Origin: an uncultured Barnesiella sp.
Lineage (GTDB): Bacteria; Bacteroidota; Bacteroidia; Bacteroidales; Barnesiellaceae
Assembly (NCBI GenBank): GCA_944320995.1
Contig: CALUJQ010000004.1
Span: forward strand, 1-64,000
Direction of reading: 5' to 3'
Length of the DNA: 64,000 bases
Below are positions 19,802 through 29,245 of the stretch, one piece after another. Under the pieces are notes generated by a model, which was not told where the DNA came from, ran no database searches, and saw nothing but the letters and a program-made list of their open reading frames with translations. Both the position numbers and the translations under genes were made by a program. Position 1 is the stretch's first letter, and every line of letters starts with the position of its first letter.

Positions 19802-21360
19802 ACTCGATACTCACCCTCATCACTTTTGTTTCACTCCTATTTTATACCGGGATAGAGATAAAATTCCAATTGCAAATGCTGCAACAAAACTCCTATCGCA
19901 ACGACCGGTACAACCGCTGGCTGAAAGGAGAGACATTCGCCTCCATATCGCGGCTCATCGACTTGTTCCTGCTTTTGCTGCTCTCGACCAATTTCTTGCC
20001 TACGCTCGTGCAAATCATCACCGTAACCGTCGTATGGGCAAAAAGTCTGAGAATGCTGCGTATCAAATATAAAAAACCGCTGGTGTTCACCAAACGGGCT
20101 ATCCGCCTCTATACCGTCGCACTACTGCTCACCCTCCTCATTGCCGGGCTTGCCGTAGGGTTGACCTCGCTCTCCAACGGCAGCCGGGCGTTGTTGGCCA
20201 TCGCCATATTGGCTCCCTACCTCATGATAGCAGCCAACACGCTGTTACAACCGCTCGAAAAACAAATCAACCAAAAATATTACAACGAGGCCAAACAGAT
20301 TCTCGACCAAATGCAAGGCCTCACCGTCATAGGTATTACCGGCAGTTACGGGAAAACCAGTACCAAACACTACCTCTACCGCATTCTCTGCGAGAAATAC
20401 AATGTTCTGATGACTCCCGGCAGTTTCAATACGCCCATGGGGGTTATCCGCACCATACGCGAACAGATGAAACCCTACCACAACATCTTCATTTGTGAAA
20501 TGGGAGCCAAACAGATTGGTGACATCAAGGAAATTTGCGACCTCGTAAACCCTCAGATAGGCATTATCACCGCCGTAGGCGAGCAACACCTCGAATCGTT
20601 CAAGAGCATCGAGAATGTGCAACGTACCAAATTCGAGTTGGCCGACGCGCTGCCTGCTTCGGGATTGGCTGTGGTCAACAACGACTTCCCTTTCATCGCC
20701 AATCGTCCGGTAAACAACGTTCCCGTGAAACGCTACACGATAACCGACACCGGCGCCGATTACCACATCGAGGATATTCGCTACGACACCGACGCCACAC
20801 GTTTCACCGTCGTAGGCAACGGAGAGCGTATCGAGTTGAGTACCAAACTCGTCGGGGAGTGCAATCTCTCGAACCTCATGGCAGCCGTCATCGTAGCCCG
20901 TCACCTGCAAGTGCCTGTCGCATCGATACAATACGGTGTAAGCCGCATCGAACAGGTAGAACACCGCTTGAACATGAAGCGGACTCCGGGCGGTATATCG
21001 ATTATCGACGACGCCTTCAACTCCAACCCCGACGGAGCCCGCATGGCCCTCGACGTGCTACGCCGCATGACACAGGGGAAACGCATTGTCATTACCCCAG
21101 GAATGATCGAGCTGGGCGACAAGCAGGTCGAGCATAACCACACGCTGGGGCGACAACTCGCCACAGCCTGCGACTACGTTATCGTAGTAGGTCGATACAA
21201 TCGCGAAGCCATACTCGGCGGATTGCAAGAGGAGAATTACCCCGAGGAGAAACTCTTTATCGCCAACTCATTCGTCGAAGCGCAAGAGCATCTCCGACAA
21301 ATCGTAAAACCCGGCGACACCGTCCTCTACGAGAACGACCTGCCCGACACGTTCAAATAA
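19798..21360 (+). CDS. Membrane-anchored Mur ligase family protein (MurF-like)
   Basis: 520 residues. The N-terminal ~150 residues hold about four hydrophobic segments (for example LFLLLLLSTNFLPTLVQII and LYTVALLLTLLIAGLAVGL), which canonical MurF lacks. The Mur ligase body starts with GITGSYGKTSTKHYL (P-loop near residue 179), followed by FICEMGAKQIGDI and the C-terminal domain. In MurF such a domain adds D-Ala-D-Ala to the UDP-MurNAc-tripeptide; here the substrate is open because a complete MurF-Alr fusion is encoded at 43582..46050. It overlaps the hydrolase gene by 4 nt and is followed 49 nt later by ddl. Confidence 0.85.
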   Translation: MNSILTLITFVSLLFYTGIEIKFQLQMLQQNSYRNDRYNRWLKGETFASISRLIDLFLLLLLSTNFLPTLVQIITVTVVWAKSLRMLRIKYKKPLVFTKRAIRLYTVALLLTLLIAGLAVGLTSLSNGSRALLAIAILAPYLMIAANTLLQPLEKQINQKYYNEAKQILDQMQGLTVIGITGSYGKTSTKHYLYRILCEKYNVLMTPGSFNTPMGVIRTIREQMKPYHNIFICEMGAKQIGDIKEICDLVNPQIGIITAVGEQHLESFKSIENVQRTKFELADALPASGLAVVNNDFPFIANRPVNNVPVKRYTITDTGADYHIEDIRYDTDATRFTVVGNGERIELSTKLVGECNLSNLMAAVIVARHLQVPVASIQYGVSRIEQVEHRLNMKRTPGGISIIDDAFNSNPDGARMALDVLRRMTQGKRIVITPGMIELGDKQVEHNHTLGRQLATACDYVIVVGRYNREAILGGLQEENYPEEKLFIANSFVEAQEHLRQIVKPGDTVLYENDLPDTFK

Positions 21361-21409
21361 ACCCGATTTTTACACAAAACAAAATATACCGTTTATTCAC
21401 AAAAAAATT

Positions 21410-22591
21410 ATGAAAACTACCGTAGGTGTTTTTTTCGGAGGTCGTTCGACCGAACATGAAATCTCCGTGATCTCGGCTCTCCAAGCCATCAATGCTTTCA
21501 ACAAAGAGAAGTACGAAATCGTACCCATATACATTACCAAACAAGGAGCATGGTTCAGCGGCGATGCCCTGCTCGAAGTAAAGAACTACCGCGACATGGC
21601 CGCCCTGCAAAAAATGTGTACCGAGGTCTATATGATTCCCGAGTATGGCGACTATAACCTTTATCGCAAAAAAAAACCGCTCTTCGGGAACAATCTCTAT
21701 GCCCAACTCGATGTAGTCATTCCCGTGCTGCATGGCAGCAACGGCGAGGACGGTATCTTCGAAGGGGTACTCGAATCCATCGGCATTCCTTATGCCGGGT
21801 GCAACACGCTGGCCTCGGCCAACGGTATGGACAAAATCACCATGAAGATGATCATGGAGAAAAGCGGAATACCTATCGTCGATTATGTATGGTTCACCGA
21901 TAAACAGTGGTTTGCCCAACGGGACCAACTCATCGAGGAGATTGAGACCAAGCTCGGTTATCCCGTTATCGTGAAACCGGCCAACCTCGGCTCGAGCGTG
22001 GGCATCTCGCACGCCGACAACCGCGAAGAGCTTATCGCCAAAGTCGATGTGGCCGAAAAATACTCCACCCGCATCGTCATCGAAGATATGGTCGAAGAGT
22101 TGAAAGAGATCAACTGCTCGGTACTGGGCGACTGCGACGACTACCGTACCTCGGTATGCGAAGAGCCTATCAAGAGCGGCGACATTCTCACCTACGAAGA
22201 TAAATACATGGGCGGCGGCAAGTCTAACAAGGGCATGCAGGCTACCCAAAAACGTATCCCCGCCGACCTCTCGCCCGAGGATACCGCCCGCGTGCAATTC
22301 CTTGCCGGCGAGACTTTCCGGGTACTCTCGTGCCACGGCGTAGCCCGTGTCGATTTCATGATCGACGGCAAGAACGGCAACATCTATGTAAACGAAATCA
22401 ACACCATTCCCGGCTCCCTCTCGTTCTACCTGTGGGAGGCATCGGGTATCCCCTTCGACCAACTCATGGACCGTCTGGTCGATCTCGCCCTCAAACGCAA
22501 GCTCGAGTCGTCCATGAAGACCGTCAGCTACGACCAGAACATCTTCAACCTCGGTAAAGGCATCAAAGGCGGCAAGATGGGGGCCAAATAA
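21410..22591 (+). CDS. ddl: D-alanine--D-alanine ligase family protein
   Basis: An ATP-grasp enzyme that joins two D-alanines (or a D-amino acid to a related acceptor). The N-terminus VGVFFGGRSTEHEISVISA is characteristic, VIPVLHGSNGEDGIFEG is the conserved substrate loop, and VNEINTIPGS the metal-binding C-terminal motif. At 393 residues it is longer than the common 310-370. Placement after a MurF-like ligase suggests that the two work in sequence. Whether the product is D-Ala-D-Ala or a variant dipeptide/depsipeptide cannot be read from the sequence. Confidence 0.9.
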   Translation: MKTTVGVFFGGRSTEHEISVISALQAINAFNKEKYEIVPIYITKQGAWFSGDALLEVKNYRDMAALQKMCTEVYMIPEYGDYNLYRKKKPLFGNNLYAQLDVVIPVLHGSNGEDGIFEGVLESIGIPYAGCNTLASANGMDKITMKMIMEKSGIPIVDYVWFTDKQWFAQRDQLIEEIETKLGYPVIVKPANLGSSVGISHADNREELIAKVDVAEKYSTRIVIEDMVEELKEINCSVLGDCDDYRTSVCEEPIKSGDILTYEDKYMGGGKSNKGMQATQKRIPADLSPEDTARVQFLAGETFRVLSCHGVARVDFMIDGKNGNIYVNEINTIPGSLSFYLWEASGIPFDQLMDRLVDLALKRKLESSMKTVSYDQNIFNLGKGIKGGKMGAK

Positions 22592-22624
22592 ATCGAATAA
22601 CGAAATCCTTTTATACAAAAACTC

Positions 22625-22658
22625 AAAGTCGTGTAGTGGTACCACTACACGACTTTTT
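22625..22658 (+). terminator. Terminator after ddl
   Basis: AAAGTCGTGTAGTGGT and its exact complement form a perfect 32-nt palindrome, followed by TTTTTATTTTCC. It forms a long hairpin at the end of the operon. Confidence 0.85.
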
Positions 22659-22680
22659 TATTTTCCTCTCTACAAAAAAT

Positions 22681-22707
22681 GCCGAAGTACATCACAATGA
22701 CTTCGGC
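22681..22707 (-). terminator. Terminator of the DUF4890 gene
   Basis: GCCGAAGT and ACTTCGGC pair around an 11-nt loop. On the minus strand ATTTTTTG follows directly. Confidence 0.75.
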
Positions 22708-22744
22708 CACTTTTACATTAAATCCCTAAAAACACCTATCTTCT

Positions 22745-23317
22745 TTATCTTATATTGAAATGAACCTCTCTCTTTTCATGCCTCGGGTTATCCGGTACAG
22801 GAATCAATCGTTTCATCTGATCCTCCTCCATGCTCTTCCACAAGGCATATTGCTCGACAGTGAGCGCCTTTTTCAGTTTCTTGTCTCGTTTCTCGGCAGC
22901 TTTATCCAATTCTTTCTTCACCTTAGCGGGATCGGGCTGCTCCTCTCGAATCATTTCATGCGGAGGCATAGGGCCACGTCCGGGGCCACCCTCTTCGAAT
23001 CCCCCGCCCATAGGCGGACGGCCTGCCCCCATACGGGGCCCGCGCGAAGGTTTTTCTCCAAACTTGCCCATCTTTCCCCTCTGCGGTGCCGGCATATATT
23101 GGAATATCTTCTTCTGCTCCGCCAAATATATTTTATATACTTTCTTACTCTGCTTCTCGGTCAGGCCCAATTCCCGGGCCATTACCTCGGTCAACCGACG
23201 GGCATTTCCCTCGGGCGACGGAATATCCTTGTACGACTTCAACGGCGGCTCGGCAAAAACGGTTGTCAACGCACAACACAACAATACCAACGCTCCTATT
23301 TTCAATTGAACTTTCAT
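22745..23317 (-). CDS. DUF4890 family periplasmic protein
   Basis: A 190-residue exported protein with a signal peptide (KIGALVLLCCALTTVFA). The helical segments LTEVMARELGLTEKQSKKVYKIYL and, after a Gly/Pro/Arg/Met-rich middle, ALTVEQYALWKSMEEDQM resemble the LTxxQ-type helices of Spy/CpxP periplasmic proteins, which is how DUF4890 members are usually described. A chaperone or envelope-stress sensing role is possible but not shown. It stands alone between two terminators. Confidence 0.78.
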   Translation of the reverse strand: MKVQLKIGALVLLCCALTTVFAEPPLKSYKDIPSPEGNARRLTEVMARELGLTEKQSKKVYKIYLAEQKKIFQYMPAPQRGKMGKFGEKPSRGPRMGAGRPPMGGGFEEGGPGRGPMPPHEMIREEQPDPAKVKKELDKAAEKRDKKLKKALTVEQYALWKSMEEDQMKRLIPVPDNPRHEKREVHFNIR

Positions 23318-23421
23318 ACCGTTTTTTTCTTTGAAAACAAAGGAAATAAAAATTCTTTCTCAAAAAAAATATTATAGACATACCGGGCATTTGTCGGGAC
23401 AAACAGCCTCCCGCCACGACA

Positions 23422-23455
23422 AAAGCGGCGGGCTTCAAAAATTGGCCCGCCGTTT
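23422..23455 (-). terminator. Terminator of the ruvX-def-ettA operon
   Basis: A GC-rich stem (GCGGCGGGC with GCCCGCCG, one bulge) around an A/T-rich loop. On the minus strand it is followed by CTTTTG. Confidence 0.65.
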
Positions 23456-23477
23456 CCCCTATTTTGCATTACGACAA

Positions 23478-25163
23478 TCATTCCATGAGTTTGCGATAAC
23501 GTACCCGGTGTGGCTCCACATCGCCCAAACGTTTCTTTTTGTTCTCTTCGTACTCCGAATAAGAACCCTCGAAATAGAATACCTTCGAGTCACCCTCAAA
23601 AGCGAGTATGTGGGTACAGATACGGTCGAGGAACCAACGGTCGTGCGAGATGACGACGGCACAGCCTGCAAAATTCTCAAGACCCTCTTCCAATGCACGC
23701 AGCGTGTTCACATCGATGTCGTTGGTCGGTTCGTCGAGCAACAGCACATTGCCCTCCTCTTTCAGGGCCATTGCCAAATGCAGGCGGTTGCGCTCGCCTC
23801 CCGAAAGGACTCCGATAAGTTTCTCTTGATCGGCCCCGGTAAAGTTGAATCGTGAGAGATAGGCCCGGGCGTTCATATCGCGTCCTCCCATGCGGAAAGT
23901 CTCGAGCCCCCCCGAAACCACCTGATAAACCGTCTTGGCGGGATCTATATCTTTATGGGTTTGGTCCACATAAGCAATCTTCACGGTTTCGCCCACTTCA
24001 AACGTACCTTTGTCACAGGCCTCTTGCCCCATGATGAGTTTGAAGAGCGTCGTTTTTCCTGCTCCGTTAGGACCAATCACACCCACGATACCATTGGGAG
24101 GCAGCACGAAGTCGAGGTTGTCGAAGAGCAGTTTGTCGCCGTAGGCCTTGGCCACCCCATGAGCCTCGATCACCTTGTTACCGAGACGAGGTCCGTTAGG
24201 AATAAAAATTTCGAGTTTCTCCTCGCGCTCTTTCTGGTCCTCGTTCAACAGTTTGTCGTAGGAGTTCAGACGGGCTTTACCTTTCGACTGGCGGGCCTTG
24301 GGGGCCATGCGCACCCACTCCAATTCACGTTCGAGAGTCTTGCGGCGCTTGCTGGCCTGTTTCTCTTCCATCTCCATGCGCTTGGTCTTCTGTTCCAACC
24401 ACGAGGTATAATTGCCTTGCCAAGGAATGCCCTCACCGCGGTCGAGTTCGAGAATCCAGCCGGCCACATGGTCGAGGAAGTAACGGTCGTGCGTGATGGC
24501 AATAACCGTACCGGGATATTGTTGTAAATGTTGTTCGAGCCAGTCGATCGATTCTGCGTCGAGGTGGTTGGTAGGCTCGTCGAGCAGCAGAATATCGGGC
24601 TGTTGCAGCAACAGGCGGCACAGGGCCACCCGGCGGCGCTCACCTCCCGAAAGGTATTTCACGAGTTGCTCCTCGGGCGGACAACGCAAGGCGTCCATGG
24701 CCCGTTCGAGCTTGTTGTCGATATTCCACGCATCGGCCGCGTCGATATGGTCTTGCAGTTCGGCCTGCCGTGCCATCAACGCCTCCATCTTGTCGGGGTC
24801 TTCGAGGACTTCGGGGTCGCCAAACGATTCGTTCACCTTTTCATATTCGGCCAACAAATCGAGAATAGGCTGCACACCCTCCTGCACCACCTCTTTCACC
24901 GTCTTCTCAAGATCGAGCTTGGGTTCCTGTTCGAGGTAACCCACCGAATAACCGGGCGAGAAGACCACCTCGCCCTGATAGGACTTCTCCACCCCGGCGA
25001 TAATTTTCAACAATGTCGATTTTCCCGAACCGTTGAGACCGATGATACCGATCTTCGCCCCGTAGAAAAACGAGAGGTAAATATCTTTAAGCACCTGTTT
25101 GTGGGGAGGGAACATTTTGCTCACCCCCACCATCGAGAATATGATTTTTTTATCGTCCGCCAT
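23478..25163 (-). CDS. ettA: Energy-dependent translational throttle protein EttA (ABC-F)
   Basis: An ABC-F ATPase that in E. coli binds the ribosomal E site and gates the first elongation step according to the ATP/ADP ratio. 561 residues, two intact ATPase domains: Walker A GLNGSGKSTLL and GPNGAGKTTLF, signatures LSGGERRRVAL and LSGGERNRLHL, Walker [12 protein letters not shown] and [11 protein letters not shown]. The EttA-type start (MVGVSKMFPPHKQVLKDI) and arm region support the subfamily. Last gene of an operon with def (27 nt gap) and ruvX. Confidence 0.95.
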   Translation of the reverse strand: MADDKKIIFSMVGVSKMFPPHKQVLKDIYLSFFYGAKIGIIGLNGSGKSTLLKIIAGVEKSYQGEVVFSPGYSVGYLEQEPKLDLEKTVKEVVQEGVQPILDLLAEYEKVNESFGDPEVLEDPDKMEALMARQAELQDHIDAADAWNIDNKLERAMDALRCPPEEQLVKYLSGGERRRVALCRLLLQQPDILLLDEPTNHLDAESIDWLEQHLQQYPGTVIAITHDRYFLDHVAGWILELDRGEGIPWQGNYTSWLEQKTKRMEMEEKQASKRRKTLERELEWVRMAPKARQSKGKARLNSYDKLLNEDQKEREEKLEIFIPNGPRLGNKVIEAHGVAKAYGDKLLFDNLDFVLPPNGIVGVIGPNGAGKTTLFKLIMGQEACDKGTFEVGETVKIAYVDQTHKDIDPAKTVYQVVSGGLETFRMGGRDMNARAYLSRFNFTGADQEKLIGVLSGGERNRLHLAMALKEEGNVLLLDEPTNDIDVNTLRALEEGLENFAGCAVVISHDRWFLDRICTHILAFEGDSKVFYFEGSYSEYEENKKKRLGDVEPHRVRYRKLME

Positions 25164-25190
25164 ATATGCTGTTATTTCGAAATGGTTCGT

Positions 25191-25757
25191 TTATTTTTTG
25201 ACAGGAGTCGCCTTAACCCGGTAATCGCAACGCACGCGACCTTTAATGATATTGGTCAATTTCGATTTTATCAACTGCTTGCGAATGGGCGAAATGCGGT
25301 CGATGAAGACCTTGCCCTCCAAATGGTCATATTCGTGCTGAACCACACGGGCCAAATACCCCTCGATTACTTCGTCATGAGCGACGAATTTTTCGTCGAG
25401 CCATGTCAAATGAATCTTTTCGATACGAGACACCGGCTCGTGAATGCCGGGTAAACTGAGGCACCCCTCTTCACGAGTCTCTTTAGGCCCATCGTCCAAA
25501 ACTTCGAGCCGGGGATTTATAAGGGTGAGTTTCTTGCCTTTACACTCGGGGAAATACTCGGTCATAGGATTCACATCGATGACAATCAACCGAATAGAAA
25601 GCCCTATTTGTGGAGCTGCCAACCCGATACCCTCGGTCGCATACATTGTCTCATACATGTTTTCGATAAGCTCTCCGAGCTGGGGATAAGAAGCATCTAT
25701 ATCTTCTGTCTCCTTACGAATTACGGGGTGTCCGTAAAGATAAACCGGTAATACCAT
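25191..25757 (-). CDS. def: Peptide deformylase
   Basis: Removes the formyl group from the N-terminal methionine of nascent proteins. All three metalloenzyme motifs are present: GIGLAAPQIG (residues 43-52), EEGCLSLPG with metal ligand Cys99, and QHEYDHLEG with His141 and His145 as the other ligands and a catalytic Glu. 188 residues is normal. It lies 6 nt after ruvX and 27 nt before ettA on the same transcript. Confidence 0.97.
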   Translation of the reverse strand: MVLPVYLYGHPVIRKETEDIDASYPQLGELIENMYETMYATEGIGLAAPQIGLSIRLIVIDVNPMTEYFPECKGKKLTLINPRLEVLDDGPKETREEGCLSLPGIHEPVSRIEKIHLTWLDEKFVAHDEVIEGYLARVVQHEYDHLEGKVFIDRISPIRKQLIKSKLTNIIKGRVRCDYRVKATPVKK

Positions 25758-25763
25758 ATCTTG

Positions 25764-26177
25764 TTATTTTTTACTTTCTAAATAGTCCCTCAGAATAATC
25801 GTCGCACTTATCTCATCGACCAGTTCTTTGTTACGGCGCGCCATCTTGTGCAAACCGCCGTCAAGCATGGCCCGATGAGCCAACACCGAAGTAAACCGTT
25901 CGTCGAAAAACTCTACCGGCACATCGGGAAAGAGTTTTTTGAACCGGTTGACAAAGGGAGTAATATAGCGCATACTCTCCGACGGCTCGCTGTTCATCTG
26001 CCGCGGAAGTCCCACAACAATACGCTCGACCTTCTCCTGTTGCATATACTGCGTGAGAAACTCGATAAGTTGCGACGAAGCGACCGTGGTCAATCCGTTG
26101 GCGATAATTTGCAACGGGTCGGTTACCGCTATACCCGTACGTTTCTTGCCATAATCTATCGAAAGAATCCTTGCCAT
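25764..26177 (-). CDS. ruvX: Putative Holliday junction resolvase / pre-16S rRNA nuclease YqgF
   Basis: An RNase H-fold nuclease of 137 residues; the family is implicated in 16S rRNA 5'-end maturation and annotated as Holliday junction resolvase. Motif ILSIDYGKKRTGIAV carries the first catalytic Asp (residue 8), IVVGLPRQMN the second conserved block, and DERFTSV the third. The open frame reaches 26297, but a perfect promoter at 26187..26218 lies inside that extension and MARILSIDYG is the family start. First gene of ruvX-def-ettA. Confidence 0.93.
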   Translation of the reverse strand: MARILSIDYGKKRTGIAVTDPLQIIANGLTTVASSQLIEFLTQYMQQEKVERIVVGLPRQMNSEPSESMRYITPFVNRFKKLFPDVPVEFFDERFTSVLAHRAMLDGGLHKMARRNKELVDEISATIILRDYLESKK

Positions 26178-26186
26178 AAACGATTG

Positions 26187-26218
26187 CAAAGATAAAGAAA
26201 TACAACCGATTTGACAAA
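26187..26218 (-). promoter_or_regulatory. Promoter of ruvX-def-ettA
   Basis: The minus strand reads TTTG, 20 nt, TATCTTTG, matching both consensus elements, 10 nt before the ruvX start codon. The mRNA would have a very short or no leader. Confidence 0.75.
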
Positions 26219-26752
26219 TGTCCGACAGACATAGGATTAAAATCGAGATTCTTTTCCCGGCTTGTCTGTGACACTCGGTATTCCACCGGTACAACACCCC
26301 TTATCCTTCAAAAACAAACTCCCGAAACAAACGTTTGCCAACCTTTTTTGAGTCGCAAAAAAAGAAACATTTTTCTTTACTTCCTTTAAAAAGAGGCCCG
26401 AACTATTAAAAAATATCAAAACAAGAATATTTTCTATCGAGAACATGTTGTAAAACACAAAAACGATATATATTTGCAATGTGTTTTTCATGGTATTAGA
26501 TTTAAGGTTAACAAAGATTGGTTGTCGTGAGACAATCAATTTTTTTTTGACTTTCTCTCCAAAAGTTTTTCTTCAATAGAAACCTTATTCTGTTAAGGAC
26601 AATTGCTCTCCCTTTCTTCAAAAGTCATCACAATGCCCAAGTTTTTTGTTGGGTATGAACCGACTCTTACCGGTATTTCCATATACTTCTGCCTCAAAGC
26701 CTCTCCAAACAAAAACTATCCTATTTTATCTCCCTTTTTTACGAAAAAGTTT
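26219..26752. other. AT-rich gene-free region
   Basis: 534 nt with no convincing gene on either strand. The frames present are short, with codon use unlike neighbours. Small inverted repeats occur, for example ATGCCCAA/TTGGGTAT around 26632-26655, but none has a clear terminator tail or promoter to argue for an RNA gene. Confidence 0.5.
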
Positions 26753-26970
26753 TATATTTGTCAAAATTAGTCTTCAAGCCTATGAAAAATGCTTTTGATT
26801 TTATCTGCGGCAGTAAAATATGGAGATACCGTATTGCAAAAAAACGGAAAATACCCTATTGAAATCTCCATAATCAAAAAGAGCCAACAACTACAAAACA
26901 CTCCCGGATCACATCCCCCCATAAAAAACGGCATTTATTCTTATACATTAATCATAACCTCTATACCATT
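26753..26970 (+). promoter_or_regulatory. Promoter and ~200-nt leader of the glycerol operon
   Basis: TATATTTG at 26753..26760 is a good -7 box. The leader then runs about 200 nt to the glpK start. It contains a 9-bp inverted repeat TATGGAGAT (26819..26827) / ATCTCCATA (26864..26872) and a 26-codon frame starting at 26781. A regulated leader is possible; no known riboswitch motif is recognised. Confidence 0.45.
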
Positions 26971-28466
26971 ATGAAACATACATTCTTGCATTAGATCAGG
27001 GAACAAGCAGTTCCCGGGCTATCGTTTTCGACGAAACGGGTAAAACTTGTGCCGTAGCACAAAAGGAATTCCGCCAAATTTTTCCCAAATCGGGGTGGGT
27101 AGAACATGACCCGCATGAAATCTGGTCGTCTCAAGCATCGGTAATCGCCGAGGCCATTACAAGCATGGACATCAACGGGCTGAACATCGCCGGGATCGGT
27201 ATCACCAACCAGCGCGAAACGACAATCGTATGGGACTCTGAAACCGAAGAACCTGTATATAATGCAATTGTATGGCAAGACCGCCGCACATCGAGCTATT
27301 GCGACGAGCTGAAAAACAAAGGCCTGACCGATATGATCCGCAAAAAAACAGGACTGATCATCGATGCCTATTTCAGCGCTACGAAAATCAAATGGATTCT
27401 CGACAATGTACCCGGCGCCCGCGAACGAGCCGAAAAAGGCAAACTCATGTTCGGGACGGTTGATACTTGGCTTATTTGGCGACTGACTCGCGGCGAGGTA
27501 CATGTGACCGACGTAAGTAACGCTTCTCGAACGATGCTCTTCAATATCAATACCTTGGAATGGGATCAAGAACTTCTCGACCTATTCAACATACCCCGGT
27601 CGATGATGCCAGAGGTCAAATCGTCGAGTGAAGTCTATGGACACACCAAAACCACGATTTTCGCACACAAAGTTCCTATCTCGGGTATCGCCGGCGACCA
27701 ACAGACTGCACTCTTCGGACAAATGTGTACCGAACCGGGTATGGTCAAGAACACCTACGGGACAGGCTGTTTCTTGCTGATGAACAGCGGAGAAAAGCCC
27801 ATTCTCTCGAAAAACAACCTCATCACGACTATTGCATGGAAGATTGGCAACAAGGTGAACTACGCCCTCGAAGGCAGTATATTCGTTGGCGGCTCGGTCG
27901 TACAATGGCTGCGCGACGGGCTCGGTGTGATTAAATCTTCGTCGGAAGTCGAGGAACTCGCCTCACACGTACCCGATACGAACGGAGTTTACTTCGTCCC
28001 GGCGCTCACTGGCCTCGGCGCCCCTTGGTGGGATCAATATGCACGAGGCACCATTATCGGGATCAGTCGCGGAACGACAACAGCCCATATCGCCCGGGCT
28101 GCACTCGAAGGAATTGCCTACCAAACAATGGACATCACAGCCGCCATGTCGCGCGATGCGGGAATCCCCCTCAAAGAACTCAAAGTCGATGGCGGGGCTT
28201 CGCGCAATAACCTGCTGATGCAATTCCAAGCCGACATTCTTGGCACGAAGGTTATCCGCCCCCAAGTAGTGGAAACAACAGCCATGGGTGCGGCATACCT
28301 TGCCGGTCTTGCCGTAGGATATTGGTCGAGCATAGACGACATACGCAAGCAGTGGCAAATCGACCGTATTTTCGAGCCCTCTTGGGAAAAAGAGAAAGTC
28401 CAAGCCGCCAAAGCCGGGTGGGAAGATGCCGTCAAACGGACATTGCATGATTACACCCAAAAATAA
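26971..28466 (+). CDS. glpK: Glycerol kinase, with a one-base frameshift at its start
   Basis: Phosphorylates glycerol to glycerol 3-phosphate using ATP (FGGY kinase family). The body is complete: [51 protein letters not shown]. The first ATG in the open frame is at 27165, which would remove the phosphate-binding DQGTSSSR loop coded from 26994. The upstream ATG at 26971 reads ATGAAACATACATT and is out of frame; one extra A would give [11 protein letters not shown], the normal start, and 498 residues, the normal length. The in-frame codons after the stop at 26955 include no ATG, GTG or TTG before the loop. It is thus a recent mutation, slippage in the AAA run, an ATT start, or a sequencing error. 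glpF follows 32 nt later. Confidence 0.85.
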
Positions 28467-28498
28467 ATCCCGATCTATAAATCTAAAACCATAAAACC

Positions 28499-29233
28499 AT
28501 GAACGAAATTTTTATCAAAAGTCTCTTCGAATTCATCGGGACTGCCATATTGGTACTGTTTGGCGACGGAGTTGTCGCCTCGAATGTCTTAAAAAAATCC
28601 AAAGGAGAAAATGGCGGTTGGGTAGTAATCACTCTCGCATGGGGGTTGGCCGTGATGCTCGGAGTCTTTATCTCGGGTCCCTATTCGGGCGCACACCTCA
28701 ATCCGGCGGTCACACTGGGATTGGCCGCCGCCGGGACTTTTAGTTGGAGCTTGGTCATTCCCTATATTGCCGCACAGATGCTCGGCGGTTTCACCGGGGC
28801 CGTCCTCGTGTATCTCTATTACAAAGATCACTACGATGCCACCGACGATCCCGCAGCCAAACTGGCTACCTTCTGCACAGCTCCTGCTATCCGCAATTAC
28901 GGTCGCAATCTGTTCTGCGAAATCTTGGGTACATTCGTGTTGGTATTCGTTATCCTCGCCCTTTCGATCGACGGGAATACCTCCGAGGTAGGCATGGGGG
29001 CTTTGGGCGCATTCCCTGTCGCCATGCTGATTGTCGCCTTAGGTATGTCGTTGGGAGGGACGACAGGATACGCCATCAACCCCGCCCGTGACCTCGCTCC
29101 TCGCATTGCCCATGCGATTCTCCCCATCAAAGGGAAAGGGTCCAATGACTGGGGTTATTCTTGGGTTCCTGTGGTAGGCCCTATCATTGGAGGAATCATT
29201 GCCGCTGCCCTCTATTGTATCATTTACTGTTAA
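28499..29233 (+). CDS. glpF: Glycerol facilitator / aquaporin (MIP family)
   Basis: An inner-membrane channel of 244 residues with six membrane segments and the two half-helix signatures of the family, SGAHLNPAVTLG (NPA box 1) and GYAINPARDLAPR (box 2, with the Asp after NPAR that marks glycerol-conducting members). It lets glycerol in for GlpK to trap. Located between glpK and an outer-membrane protein gene, all on one strand with short gaps. Confidence 0.94.
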   Translation: MNEIFIKSLFEFIGTAILVLFGDGVVASNVLKKSKGENGGWVVITLAWGLAVMLGVFISGPYSGAHLNPAVTLGLAAAGTFSWSLVIPYIAAQMLGGFTGAVLVYLYYKDHYDATDDPAAKLATFCTAPAIRNYGRNLFCEILGTFVLVFVILALSIDGNTSEVGMGALGAFPVAMLIVALGMSLGGTTGYAINPARDLAPRIAHAILPIKGKGSNDWGYSWVPVVGPIIGGIIAAALYCIIYC

Positions 29234-29245
29234 TGCCGTGCTATT

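Noticed and set aside
21353-22645. A 430-codon minus-strand frame opposite ddl
   Set aside because: ddl has complete ATP-grasp motifs; the antisense product is low-complexity and runs through a terminator.
26237-26539. A 100-codon minus-strand frame in the gap before glpK
   Set aside because: AT-rich, runs over the ruvX promoter region, no recognisable feature.
26781-26974. Short plus-strand frames in the glpK leader as a small gene
   Set aside because: They have no recognisable product and overlap an inverted repeat; a leader is the simpler reading.
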